Source: Halovivax sp. (lineage in GTDB: Archaea; Halobacteriota; Halobacteria; Halobacteriales; Natrialbaceae). Taken from it: 10,292 nucleotides of DNA. Numbering within the stretch: the first letter of the stretch is position 1; every line of letters begins with the position of its first letter. Below, one piece after another: positions 1-6,901 of this stretch. The stretch lies in the NCBI GenBank assembly GCA_007135505.1, contig SLIS01000466.1:1-10292 (forward strand). Reading direction: 5' to 3'. The notes beneath the pieces are model-generated. The model was given only the letters and a program-made list of their open reading frames with translations, ran no database searches and was not told the origin of the DNA. A program made the translations under genes and the position numbers.

Positions 1-1071
1 GGCGACACGCCGTACACGTTGCTGGATTACTTCCCCGACGACTTTCTGACCGTGGTGGACGAATCTCACGTCACCCTCCCCCAGATCAAGGGCCAACACG
101 CCGGCGACAAGTCCCGGAAGGACTCGCTGGTCGAGAACGGTTTCCGACTGCCGACGGCCTACGACAATCGCCCGCTGACGTTCGAGGAGTTCGAGGAACG
201 TACGGATAACACGCTGTACGTTTCGGCGACGCCGAGTGACTACGAGCAAGATCAAAGTGATCAGATCGTCGAACAGATCGTTCGACCCACCTACCTCGTC
301 GACCCCGAAGTCGAGGTCGCACCGGCGACGGGCCAGGTCGACGACCTCATGGATCGTATCGACGAGCGAATCGAGCGCGACGAACGTACCCTCGTGACGA
401 CGCTCACCAAACGGATGGCCGAAGACCTCACGGAGTACCTCGAGGAATCCGGGGTCGACGTCGCCTACATGCACGACGAGACGGACACGCTCGAGCGTCA
501 CGAAATCGTTCGCTCCCTTCGACTGGGCGAGATCGACGTGCTGGTCGGGATCAACCTCCTCCGGGAAGGCCTCGACATTCCGGAGGTGAGCCTCGTGGCG
601 ATCCTCGACGCCGACCAGGAGGGGTTCCTCCGGAGCGAGACCACCCTCGTCCAGACGATGGGACGGGCCGCCCGGAACGTCAACGGCGAGGTCGTCCTCT
701 ACGCCGACGAGCCCTCGAACGCGATGGAGTCGGCGATCGAGGAGACCCAGCGCCGCCGCGAGATCCAGCAGGAGTACAACGCGGACCACGGACTCGAGCC
801 GACGACGATCGAGAAGGAGGTCGGCGAGACGAACCTCCCCGGCAGCAAGACCGAGACCACCTCGGTGTCGGGCCGGGAACTCGAAGACGAAGACGAGGCG
901 GCCCGGTACGTCGAGGAACTCGAAGATCGGATGGAGGCGGCCGCCGGGAACCTCGAATTCGAGCTCGCGGCGGACATCCGCGACCGAATCATCGAGGTCC
1001 GCGAGGAGTTCGGCCTGGCGGGCCACGGCGACGACGAGGAGGGCATCGCCCCGCCGGCAGACGAGTTCTAA
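1..1071 (+). CDS. uvrB: UvrB, excinuclease ABC subunit B (C-terminal part; 5' end outside window)
   Basis: UvrB is the DNA-loading, helicase-like subunit of bacterial-type nucleotide excision repair; UvrA delivers it to the lesion and it then recruits UvrC. The frame is open from base 1 and shows 356 residues. Visible in fragment numbering: helicase Walker B box DESH (20-23), followed by TLPQI; motif III YVSATP (73-78); [17 protein letters not shown] (131-147); motif [14 protein letters not shown] (183-195); motif [11 protein letters not shown] (218-226); and a C-terminal UVR domain (about 301-336) that contacts UvrC. By comparison with E. coli UvrB, where DESH is near residue 338, about 320 N-terminal residues including Walker A and the beta-hairpin lie upstream of the window. 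The TTG at base 19 is internal, not the start. The fragment is intact, with TAA at 1069-1071 and a T-run and hairpin directly after it. Function assignment is essentially certain. Confidence 0.97.
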   Translation, partial: GDTPYTLLDYFPDDFLTVVDESHVTLPQIKGQHAGDKSRKDSLVENGFRLPTAYDNRPLTFEEFEERTDNTLYVSATPSDYEQDQSDQIVEQIVRPTYLVDPEVEVAPATGQVDDLMDRIDERIERDERTLVTTLTKRMAEDLTEYLEESGVDVAYMHDETDTLERHEIVRSLRLGEIDVLVGINLLREGLDIPEVSLVAILDADQEGFLRSETTLVQTMGRAARNVNGEVVLYADEPSNAMESAIEETQRRREIQQEYNADHGLEPTTIEKEVGETNLPGSKTETTSVSGRELEDEDEAARYVEELEDRMEAAAGNLEFELAADIRDRIIEVREEFGLAGHGDDEEGIAPPADEF

Positions 1072-1079
1072 AACCGAAC

Positions 1080-1123
1080 TTTTTGCGGTTCGGGTGCGCG
1101 AAGCGCACCGCTCACCGCAAAAA
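1080..1123. terminator. Inverted repeat with T-runs on both strands, probable bidirectional terminator
   Basis: A perfect 10-base inverted repeat, TTTTTGCGGT (1080-1089) against ACCGCAAAAA (1114-1123), encloses a second stem, GGTGCGC (1093-1099) against GCGCACC (1103-1109), with loop GAA. On the plus strand the T5 run begins 8 bases after the uvrB stop. On the minus strand T5 runs occur at 1136-1132 and 1123-1119, downstream of the converging transsulfuration gene. Archaeal transcription stops mainly at T-rich tracts, so this fits termination from both sides. The symmetric structure could also be a dispersed repeat unit. Confidence 0.6.
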
Positions 1124-1134
1124 CTTCGATGAAA

Positions 1135-1197
1135 AAGGCCGACTACTCGGCCTTCGGCCTCGCCGTCGGAGAACCACGCTCGCTTGCGCTCGCGTGG
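1135..1197. repeat. Two further short hairpins in the uvrB downstream region
   Basis: AAGGCCGA (1135-1142) pairs perfectly with TCGGCCTT (1147-1154) around loop CTAC. CCACGC (1174-1179) pairs with GCGTGG (1192-1197), with a nested CGC-TT-GCG inside. With the hairpin just upstream they make a chain of three inverted repeats in about 120 bases, which looks like a structured intergenic element rather than chance. No coding potential is apparent. Confidence 0.5.
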
Positions 1198-1240
1198 ATG
1201 CTATAGACAAGAACGATCACCGAGTTATACGATGAGGATA

Positions 1241-1260
1241 TCCTGACGAGGCCGTCAGGG
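1241..1260 (-). terminator. Hairpin just downstream of the transsulfuration gene
   Basis: CCTGACG (1242-1248) and CGTCAGG (1253-1259) form a 7-bp stem with loop AGGC, extendable by a wobble pair (1241/1260). It begins 8 bases beyond the stop of the minus-strand gene ending at 1268. No T-run follows directly; the nearest on that strand is at 1136-1132. It may stabilise the 3' end of the mRNA rather than terminate transcription. Confidence 0.4.
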
Positions 1261-1267
1261 TGAAAAT

Positions 1268-2512
1268 TCACTCCCCGGTGCTGGCTACCGACTCCACCGC
1301 CGACACGCGCTCTAATCCCTGCGCGAGATCCGCCCGCAGGTCGTCGACGTCCTCCACGCCGACGGACATCCGGACGAGCGTGTCCGTAATGCCGATCGCC
1401 TCGCGCGTTTCGGGATCGAGCGGCTCGTGGGTCATCGCCGCGGGGAGTTCGATCAGCGACTCGACGCCGCCGAGGCTCACGGCGAGGGCGAACTCGTCCA
1501 GCGATTCGAGGAAGGCGATGGCGTCGTCCTGCGTGCCGGCGAGTTCGAACGAGAGGACGCCGCCGAAGCCCGACTGCTGGCGGGTCGCGAGGTCGTGCTG
1601 GGGATGTGATTCCAGGCCCGGATAGTGGACGGCCGAGACGGCGGGGTGGGCCTCGAGGAACTCGGCGAGTGCCATCGCGTTGCGTTCGTGCTGGCGCATC
1701 CGCAGCGAGAGGGTCTTCAGCCCGCGGAGAGTGAGAAAGCTGTCGAACGGCGAAAGCATGTTGCCGGCGGTGATCTGCTGGGTGAGCGCCAGCTCGTCGG
1801 CCAGGTCGGCGTCGTCCGTGACGACGGCCCCGCCGATCGAGTCGCTGTGGCCGTTGAGGTACTTCGTCGTGCTGTGAGCGACGAGGTCGGCACCCAGTTC
1901 GAGCGGCCGCTGGAAGTACGGGCTGAGGAACGTGTTGTCGACGCCGACGAGGGCGTCGTGGTCGTGGGCCAGGTCGGCGATGGCTGCGACGTCACAGAGA
2001 CGAATCAGGGGGTTCGTCGGCGTCTCCAGCCAGACGAGGGCGGTGCGGTCGTCGACCGCGGCGGCCACCGCGTCGGGATCCGTCGCGTCGACGAAGACCA
2101 CGTCCACGTCGAAGCGTTCGCCGAATAGTTCGGTGAACATCCGCTTGGTTCCCGCGTAGAGGTCCTCGAAGGCGACGAGCCGGTCGCCGGGTTCGAGGAC
2201 CGAGAGGCCGATCGCGGCGATCGCCGCCGTTCCGGACGCGAAGGCCAGCCCGTGCTCGCCACCCTCCAGCGAGGCGAGGCGGTTCTCCAGCGCCCGCCGG
2301 GTCGGATTCGAGAGTCGAGAGTAGAGGTACTCGCCGGCGTCCGGGTCGACGTCCTCCAGCGAGAGCGAGGGGTTCAGTTCCTCGAGCGCGTAGGTCGAGG
2401 CGAGATGGATCGGCGAGACGACATCGCCGTAGCCGCCCTGGTGGGCGGTCATCCTCTCACCCGCGGTCACCGTACGGGTGTCGAACGCAGCCATCCGATC
2501 GGAGTCGTGCAT
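1268..2512 (-). CDS. Cystathionine gamma-synthase/gamma-lyase family PLP enzyme
   Basis: A cytoplasmic PLP-dependent enzyme of the Cys/Met transsulfuration family, moving sulfur between cysteine, homocysteine and activated homoserine. With the ATG at 2512-2510 it has 414 residues. Visible in that numbering: YSRLSNPT (64-71), whose Tyr and Arg bind PLP phosphate from the partner subunit; FASGTAAI (91-98); ETPTNPL (163-169); VGVDNTF (189-195), whose Asp-192 should contact the PLP ring nitrogen; STTKYLNGHSD (214-224), with Lys-217 as the Schiff-base lysine; and SLGGVESL near 346-353 plus Arg-381 for substrate carboxylate. All key residues are present. The frame stays open to a TTG at 2542, but ATG 2512 (or ATG 2494) is more likely because a T-rich promoter-like element lies about 40 bases before 2512. 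Synthase, lyase and O-acylhomoserine sulfhydrylase cannot be separated by eye, so no symbol is given. Confidence 0.93.
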   Translation of the reverse strand: MHDSDRMAAFDTRTVTAGERMTAHQGGYGDVVSPIHLASTYALEELNPSLSLEDVDPDAGEYLYSRLSNPTRRALENRLASLEGGEHGLAFASGTAAIAAIGLSVLEPGDRLVAFEDLYAGTKRMFTELFGERFDVDVVFVDATDPDAVAAAVDDRTALVWLETPTNPLIRLCDVAAIADLAHDHDALVGVDNTFLSPYFQRPLELGADLVAHSTTKYLNGHSDSIGGAVVTDDADLADELALTQQITAGNMLSPFDSFLTLRGLKTLSLRMRQHERNAMALAEFLEAHPAVSAVHYPGLESHPQHDLATRQQSGFGGVLSFELAGTQDDAIAFLESLDEFALAVSLGGVESLIELPAAMTHEPLDPETREAIGITDTLVRMSVGVEDVDDLRADLAQGLERVSAVESVASTGE

Positions 2513-2533
2513 ACGAGGTACTCGCACGTGCCC

Positions 2534-2564
2534 GGTAATCAATTACCTGCAAAAGTTGGTAATT
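2534..2564 (-). promoter_or_regulatory. Candidate operator: three GGTAAT half-sites around a TATA-like element
   Basis: On the plus strand GGTAAT lies at 2534-2539, AATTACC at 2541-2547 and GGTAATT at 2558-2564. The outer pair AATTACC/GGTAATT is a perfect 7-bp inverted repeat with a 10-base spacer. The inner pair GGTAAT-CA-ATTACC is a second palindrome sharing the middle half-site. Read on the minus strand, the 10-base spacer is AACTTTTGCA, a T-rich TATA-like element about 40 bases before ATG 2512. A dimeric regulator bound here would compete with TBP/TFB. The repeats are seen; the regulatory role is inferred. Confidence 0.45.
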
Positions 2565-2614
2565 CCGAAAGCGGTATGTATTCGTTCCAGTTATCTCGGG
2601 AGCGATAGTCCCGT

Positions 2615-2650
2615 CGGTGCCATTCACGGAGACGGTGCCATTTACGGAGA
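2615..2650. repeat. Tandem 18-bp direct repeat
   Basis: CGGTGCCATTCACGGAGA (2615-2632) is followed directly by a second copy (2633-2650) with one change, C to T, in its eleventh base. It lies between the stop of the GNAT gene and the promoter of the transsulfuration gene, about 100 bases before the latter's start. It may be a slippage duplication or a duplicated protein-binding site. Confidence 0.85.
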
Positions 2651-2678
2651 AGCAACCGAGTGGCGTGGGCGAGCGGGC

Positions 2679-3176
2679 TCACAGTTCGAGCGTGTAGACG
2701 ACCTCGCGACGTGCCTCGCCGCCGAGTTCGACCGTCCCCTCGCCGGACTCGGAAAAACCGAGTTGCTCGTAGAAGTGGCGCCCGCCCTCGTTCGAGGCGA
2801 GGTCGATGGCGCGCATCCGCTTCATGCTGAAGTCCTCGAGGTCCCCCCGCAAGCGCTCGTGCAGCGCGGTCCCGATCCCCTCGCGCTGGTGGTCCGGGTG
2901 GACGTACATCCGGAGGACGTCGCCCTCGTCCTCGTCGACGACGCCGTGGGTGAACCCGACGAGTTCGCCGTCGACCTCGGCGACCAGGATTGCCGTTCCC
3001 GGTTTCTCGAGCGCCTCGCCGAACGACGGATCGTCGTACCAGGCGTCGACGGTCTCGTCGATGGTCTCGGCGTCGAGTTCGTCGTACGTGTCGTGCCAGG
3101 CCGCCCTGGCGACGTCCCGGATGGCCTCGCGATCGGCGGCCGTCGCGGGTCGGATCCCTCTGTTAATCTGTCCCAT
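2679..3176 (-). CDS. GNAT family N-acetyltransferase
   Basis: A 165-residue single-domain protein of the GCN5-related N-acetyltransferase superfamily, which moves an acetyl group from acetyl-CoA to an amine. It has the family order: an N-terminal strand and helix (about 6-30, IRPATAADREAIRDVARAAW), a central sheet ILVAEVDGELVGFTHGVV (63-80), the strand leading to motif A VLRMYVHPDHQREGIGTAL (87-105) with the pyrophosphate-binding Q-R-E-G-I-G loop, and the C-terminal ASNEGGRHFYEQLGF (127-141), whose Asn and Tyr are typical of the acetyl-CoA site. Length is normal for the family and the gene is intact. ATG at 3176-3174 has a TATA-like element at the leaderless distance. The substrate cannot be told; small molecules, antibiotics or protein N-termini are all possible. 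The neighbours give no clue. Confidence 0.93.
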   Translation of the reverse strand: MGQINRGIRPATAADREAIRDVARAAWHDTYDELDAETIDETVDAWYDDPSFGEALEKPGTAILVAEVDGELVGFTHGVVDEDEGDVLRMYVHPDHQREGIGTALHERLRGDLEDFSMKRMRAIDLASNEGGRHFYEQLGFSESGEGTVELGGEARREVVYTLEL

Positions 3177-3198
3177 GATTCGGCCTTCACCGACCGAC

Positions 3199-3204
3199 TG
3201 TAAA
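3199..3204 (-). promoter_or_regulatory. TATA-like box for the GNAT gene
   Basis: Read on the minus strand this is TTTACA, lying 23-28 bases before the A of the GNAT start codon at 3176. That spacing matches a haloarchaeal TATA box for a transcript with little or no 5' leader. It supports the chosen start. Confidence 0.45.
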
Positions 3205-3307
3205 GGTGTTCGTTCAATTCAACTTGCACACGTCCGACTGCCGTTGCCGCCGTGGCGAGCGTCGACACGTCCGGCTGCGCGAGCATCGACGCGACGGTTC
3301 GACCTCG

Positions 3308-3604
3308 CTAGGACTCGACCTGGTAGCCCTTGTCGCGAAGGAGGTCCGGAACGCGGTCGCGGTGGTCGCCCTGGAGTTCGATCCGGCCCTCGTCGACGGT
3401 GCCGCCGGCTCCCACCGAGCTCTTGAGGTCGGAGGCGACCGACTTGAGTTCTGCCGTCGGAAGGTCGAAGCCCTCGACGATCGTCACCGGTTTCCCGTAC
3501 CGGCGGGTCTCCATGCGGATCGAAAGCGCCTGTTCGGCCGCTTCGAGGTCGCCGTGGGCGTCGAGTTCGTCTAACAGGTCGTCGAACGGGTCGTCTTCGG
3601 ACAC
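3308..3604 (-). CDS. SUI1/eIF1-family translation initiation factor (aIF1-like paralogue)
   Basis: A 98-residue protein of the SUI1/eIF1/YciH family; eIF1 and aIF1 bind the small ribosomal subunit near the P site and help select the start codon. The SUI1 fold covers about residues 27-96: the basic strand pair SIRMETRRYGKPVTIVEGFD (28-47), the helix AELKSVASDLKSSVG (51-65), AGGTVDEGRIELQGDH (66-81) with the conserved GGT and ELQGDH, and the last helix and strand RVPDLLRDKGYQV. The first 26 residues are an acidic helix instead of the Cys-rich zinc segment I recall for canonical archaeal aIF1, so this may be a second paralogue. The start is GTG at 3604-3602; no in-frame ATG precedes it, and TATA-like CTTTGT (3633-3628) sits 24-29 bases upstream. 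It follows the membrane-protein gene by 43 bases on the same strand. Confidence 0.9.
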   Translation of the reverse strand: MSEDDPFDDLLDELDAHGDLEAAEQALSIRMETRRYGKPVTIVEGFDLPTAELKSVASDLKSSVGAGGTVDEGRIELQGDHRDRVPDLLRDKGYQVES

Positions 3605-3647
3605 ACCGTGAACTACGCTACCGAGTCACAAAGTCCTCACCCCGACT

Positions 3648-4151
3648 TCACCGATCGAACCCGGCGACGAGCGTCGAGACGAGCGAGCACCAGAGCGGAA
3701 TGCACACCAGTCCGAGGATCGTCGCCAGGTGGGAGTGGATCGCGAGCGGCGCGAGGAGTACGAACGGCACGACGAACGGCACCACCGCTACCAGCAGCAC
3801 CGTCCGAAGCCACTCCGGGCCACCGCCGGAAAAGAGGATCGCCGCGATCACGCCGATGACCGCCATGCAGCCGAGGAAGAGACGGAGGGCGCGCGGTGGC
3901 GGGACGAATACCCGTCGAACGCGGCTCGTCGACGCGGACTCGCCGTCGTACCGCCGGAGCAGCATCGATGTGATCGCCGCGCCGACTGCCGCTCCGACGA
4001 CGGCGACGGCGATGCCGGCTGCGATCAACCCGAACGAGGGTTCGACGGTCGGCGGGAGCACGTCCGTCGTCAGATTGCGATTCACGTACCAGAGTAACGG
4101 AAAGAGGATAGCAAAAAAAGGCACGACGATGCCCCGGCCAAACGTGTCCAT
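3648..4151 (-). CDS. Small multi-pass membrane protein, function unknown
   Basis: I do not recognise this protein. From ATG 4151-4149 it has 167 residues; a GTG two codons earlier (4157) is also possible. It is mostly hydrophobic, with about five likely transmembrane helices, at residues 7-24 (VVPFFAILFPLLWYV region), 40-64 (Ala/Val/Gly-rich), 88-108, 115-138 and 141-163. A polar Arg-rich loop (about 66-88, RRYDGESASTSRVRR) should face the cytoplasm by the positive-inside rule. No catalytic or binding motif is visible. Codon use is somewhat less GC-biased than in neighbouring genes, as expected for a hydrophobic protein. It lies between uvrC and the SUI1-like gene on the same strand. A T-rich stretch (CTTTTT, 4181-4176, minus strand) lies 25-30 bases before the ATG and could serve as its TATA element or as a stop for uvrC transcripts. 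A transport, structural or stress role is possible. Confidence 0.75.
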   Translation of the reverse strand: MDTFGRGIVVPFFAILFPLLWYVNRNLTTDVLPPTVEPSFGLIAAGIAVAVVGAAVGAAITSMLLRRYDGESASTSRVRRVFVPPPRALRLFLGCMAVIGVIAAILFSGGGPEWLRTVLLVAVVPFVVPFVLLAPLAIHSHLATILGLVCIPLWCSLVSTLVAGFDR

Positions 4152-4251
4152 CGGCACCGAAATCGGAGCCCGGCGAAAAAGAACTACTGGCCCGACGACG
4201 GTCGTCTTCGAGTTCCCAGTCGTCTCCGAGTTCCGTACGGCGTGGACCTGA

Positions 4252-4265
4252 GCGGTCCGGACCGC
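4252..4265. repeat. Perfect 14-bp palindrome downstream of uvrC
   Basis: GCGGTCCGGACCGC is fully self-complementary. It starts 16 bases beyond the uvrC stop on the minus strand and lies about 100 bases before the start of the membrane-protein gene. In RNA it would give a 5-bp stem with a CCGG loop. It could be an mRNA-end structure or a protein-binding site; no T-run follows immediately. Confidence 0.5.
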
Positions 4266-4281
4266 ACCACCGTCTTCCTCG

Positions 4282-6018
4282 CTACAGCCGCGACTTGAGC
4301 GTCTCCGCGGTCTTCGCGCCGACGCCGTCGACGCTCCGCAGGTCCGAAAGACTCGCCTCGCGGACGTTCTCGACGCTGCCGAAGCGACCGAGCAGCCGCT
4401 TTCGCGTCTCGGGACCGATTCCGGGGACGTCGTCGAGGACCGTCTTTACCTCGTCGCGGACGGTCTGGTGGTACTGCACCGCAAAGCGGTGGGCCTCGTC
4501 TCGCACCCGCTGGAGGAGGTGCAGGTGTGGCGCGTCGCTCGGCCAGGCGTGTTCGCGATCGGGCGTGACGACGCGCTCTTCGGCCTTCGCGAGGGCGACC
4601 GCCGGAACGTCCCAGCCTTCCGCCTCGAGGGCCTCACGAGCGGCCGCAAGCTGGCCCGCCCCGCCGTCGATCAGCAGGAGGTCCGGGTCGGGCCGGTCGT
4701 CGCGTCCCTCGACGGCGCGGGCGGCCCGCCAGCGGAGGAGCTGGGCCATGTTGTCGTAGTCGTCGTTCCGATCGTCGAGTTTCTTGCGCCGGTAGTCGGC
4801 TTTCTCGGCGCTGCCGCCGACGAAGGTGACGTTGCTCCCCACGGCGGACTTGCCCTGGGCGTGGCTCACATCGAAGCCCTCGATCCGGCGGGCGCTGTCG
4901 AGCTCGAGGGCGTCGGCGAGCATCCCGCACTCGTCGCGGCCGCCAACGTTTCGCCGGGCGTTCTTCAGCGCGAGGTCGACCAGCTTCGCCTCCCGACCGG
5001 CGCCGGGGACGCGGACGGCCACGCCCTCGGCGTCGAGCCAGGCGGCGACCTCGTCGTCGTCGTGGCGCTCGGGGAGCAACAGGGCGTCGGGCAGGTCGCG
5101 CTCGGCGTAGTGCTGGACGACGAAGGCGGCGATCACCGTCGGGACGCCCTCGTCGGCGCCGTACGGCGCGGCGAGGGTGAACCGGTCGCGGTCGACGAGT
5201 TTGCCACCCTCCGCGCGCAGTCGGGCGACCGTCGCCTCCTCGCCCTCGATGGCGACGCCGAGGACGTCGACGCTCTCCTCGTCGTCGTAGGACTGGACCG
5301 CCTCGCCGCCCTCGCCGTGGAAGCGCTCGACGGCGGCCAGCCGGTCGCGCAGGTTGGCCGCCCGCTCGAAGTTATTCGCCTCGGCGGCCTCGTTCATCGC
5401 CCGTTCGAGCGGATCCGCGAGGACGCCCGTCTCACCCTCGAGGAAGCGTCGGACGGTGTCGACGTCGTCGGCGTAGGCCCCGGGCTCGATCTCGTTCGTA
5501 CACGGCGCCGTACAGAGGCCCATCTCGTAGTCCAGGCAGGGGCGATCCCGCCCGCGGTACTTGTGATCGGAGCACCCGCGGACGCCGTAGGTCTCGCGCA
5601 ACGCCTTCACGACGGTCTCGACCCGGGTTTTCTTCGTGTACGGGCCGAACACCGTCGCGGCCTCGGCTGGATCGCGCGTGATCTCGATCCGTGGAACCTC
5701 GTGGTCGGTCAGCTGGACCATCGGGTAGGACTTGTCGTCCTTGAGCCGGACGTTGTACCGGGGCTGATGGCGCTTTATCAGATTGGCCTCCAGGAGGAGC
5801 GCCTGGGTCTCCGTGTCCGTGACGGCCACGTCGATCGAGTCGGCCTCGCGCACCATCCGCCGGATCCGGGCGCTCCGCGGGTCGGCGTACGACCGCACCC
5901 GCGAGCGGACGTCGACGGCCTTGCCGACGTACAGGGTCGTCTCCCCGTCGAAGAACTGGTAGACGCCCGGCTCGGTCGGCAGTTCGGCGGCCCGCTCGCG
6001 AACCCGATCGGCCTGCAT
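4282..6018 (-). CDS. uvrC: UvrC, excinuclease ABC subunit C
   Basis: UvrC makes both incisions flanking a lesion once UvrB is bound to it. This is a complete 578-residue protein, slightly shorter than the 610 residues of E. coli. Domains in order: GIY-YIG nuclease (about 12-95) with Tyr-20, Tyr-30, Lys-33, Arg-38/40, Glu-77 and Asn-89 for the 3' cut; a four-Cys segment C149, C161, C169, C173 ([24 protein letters not shown]), the site of the [4Fe-4S] cluster reported for E. coli UvrC; UVR domain (about 205-235) that pairs with UvrB; RNase H-like endonuclease with Asp-383 (GFDVSH), Asp-451 (LLIDGG) and His-510 (DEAHRF) for the 5' cut; and two helix-hairpin-helix motifs (about 526-578, [12 protein letters not shown] and [12 protein letters not shown]). 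All expected catalytic residues are present. ATG at 6018 puts the GIY-YIG domain in register. It is on the opposite strand from uvrB, so the two are separately transcribed. Confidence 0.98.
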   Translation of the reverse strand: MQADRVRERAAELPTEPGVYQFFDGETTLYVGKAVDVRSRVRSYADPRSARIRRMVREADSIDVAVTDTETQALLLEANLIKRHQPRYNVRLKDDKSYPMVQLTDHEVPRIEITRDPAEAATVFGPYTKKTRVETVVKALRETYGVRGCSDHKYRGRDRPCLDYEMGLCTAPCTNEIEPGAYADDVDTVRRFLEGETGVLADPLERAMNEAAEANNFERAANLRDRLAAVERFHGEGGEAVQSYDDEESVDVLGVAIEGEEATVARLRAEGGKLVDRDRFTLAAPYGADEGVPTVIAAFVVQHYAERDLPDALLLPERHDDDEVAAWLDAEGVAVRVPGAGREAKLVDLALKNARRNVGGRDECGMLADALELDSARRIEGFDVSHAQGKSAVGSNVTFVGGSAEKADYRRKKLDDRNDDYDNMAQLLRWRAARAVEGRDDRPDPDLLLIDGGAGQLAAAREALEAEGWDVPAVALAKAEERVVTPDREHAWPSDAPHLHLLQRVRDEAHRFAVQYHQTVRDEVKTVLDDVPGIGPETRKRLLGRFGSVENVREASLSDLRSVDGVGAKTAETLKSRL

Positions 6019-6136
6019 CGAACCCGGATAGGGGGTCGAACGGTTTCAGCCTGACGCGATGGATCGGACCGGAAGTACGGTGTGATATCGACGCGACGAA
6101 GTGTACACGGTCGGCGAACCGTCTTAGCAAGTCGAG

Positions 6137-6901
6137 TCAATCGTCCTCGGCCGACTCCGACGTCCCGGATCGGGCGGCCTCGTCGTCCCCGTCCGGTCGA
6201 ATGCCGACGAGCGACCCCGCCTCGACGGACGGGCGGCCCGCGATCGCCGTCTCGAGGGCGGCGACCGCCGCATCGGCCCCCTCGGCCGGTCGCGGAATCG
6301 TGAGATCCCGGGCGCCGACGACGGCCACGACGAGGCGCTGGGTTCGCGTCCGAACGTACCAGCCGAACGCCACGAGCCCGACGACTATGGTGAGTACCCC
6401 GGTGACGAGCAAGAAGAGTTCGAAGACCGACAGCAGGGATTCGATCGCCTCGACGGTCCCCTGTACGGCACCCATGCCAGGACCGCCGCCGTTGAGGTCG
6501 GGGACCACACCGCCGAACTCGTAGGAGAACGCGACCACCACGAGCGCGGCACCGACCACGGCGAAGGCGAGCGACCAGAAGAGCAGTCCCAGCGACTCGC
6601 TAGTCTGGAGTCGAACCGTGGCCACGTTCGGTCGATCGACCTGTCGAAACCGCGGCCCGTCGACGGCGTCCGGGGTGAACTGGAGCACGCGATGGCTCGT
6701 CACCACGAGTTCGTGGCCGTCCACGTGAACCCGCTCGCGGATCGACTCGCCCGCGTAGAGCAGTTCGTCGACGCGACCCTCCCAGGCGGTCTGTCCGTTG
6801 GGATCCTGCCAGGGATAGTCGACCGCCTCGCCGCCCCCGCTCTGCCCGGAGGGGTCCGCAGCACGCACGGAGCGGTCGTCGCTCCCATCGCGCGTTGCCA
6901 T
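6137..6901 (-). CDS. Membrane protein with PH-like domain split by a transmembrane hairpin
   Basis: From ATG 6901-6899 the protein has 254 residues. After a polar, acidic N-terminus (1-40) comes a beta-rich stretch, about 43-100: VDELLYAGESIRERVHV, ELVVTSHRVLQFTP, FRQVDRPNVATVRL. This pattern (high threshold residue, T-x-H/R-R-V-L, late Pro-Asn-Val) resembles the bacterial PH (bPH) domains of membrane-bound haloarchaeal proteins. Two transmembrane helices follow, about 104-127 and 158-182, separated by a Gly-rich extracellular loop. The C-terminal part has RLVVAVVGARDLTIP (189-203) and the helix ADAAVAALETAIAG (209-222), which look like the closing strands and helix of the same PH fold. The tail is polar and acidic. 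An upstream ATG at 6943 is in frame, but TATA-like TGTTATT fits start 6901. Domain assignment is by pattern and moderate; function is unknown. uvrC follows on the same strand after 118 bases. Confidence 0.8.
   Translation of the reverse strand: MATRDGSDDRSVRAADPSGQSGGGEAVDYPWQDPNGQTAWEGRVDELLYAGESIRERVHVDGHELVVTSHRVLQFTPDAVDGPRFRQVDRPNVATVRLQTSESLGLLFWSLAFAVVGAALVVVAFSYEFGGVVPDLNGGGPGMGAVQGTVEAIESLLSVFELFLLVTGVLTIVVGLVAFGWYVRTRTQRLVVAVVGARDLTIPRPAEGADAAVAALETAIAGRPSVEAGSLVGIRPDGDDEAARSGTSESAEDD

Noticed and set aside
19..21. TTG as the start of uvrB
   Set aside because: The frame is open to base 1 and the residues before it (GDTPYT) align with the UvrB family, so the gene starts outside the window.
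1..1071. uvrB and uvrC as one repair operon
   Set aside because: They are on opposite strands, with four other genes and a terminator-like region between them.
2478..3203. 241-codon plus-strand open frame opposite the GNAT gene
   Set aside because: It spans two genes and their intergenic region on the other strand, and the translation resembles no protein family; the minus-strand GNAT motifs are convincing.
3228..3290. Short direct repeats (ACACGTCCG-CTGC and GCGAGC-TCGAC) upstream of the GNAT gene
   Set aside because: Units are only 12-14 bases with mismatches, rich in TCGA-type words common in this genome, and without regular array spacing; chance is likely.
4468..6054. 528-codon plus-strand open frame opposite uvrC
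   Set aside because: It is an antisense shadow of a complete, motif-rich uvrC. GC-rich third positions remove stop codons from the opposite strand, and the translation has no recognisable domain.
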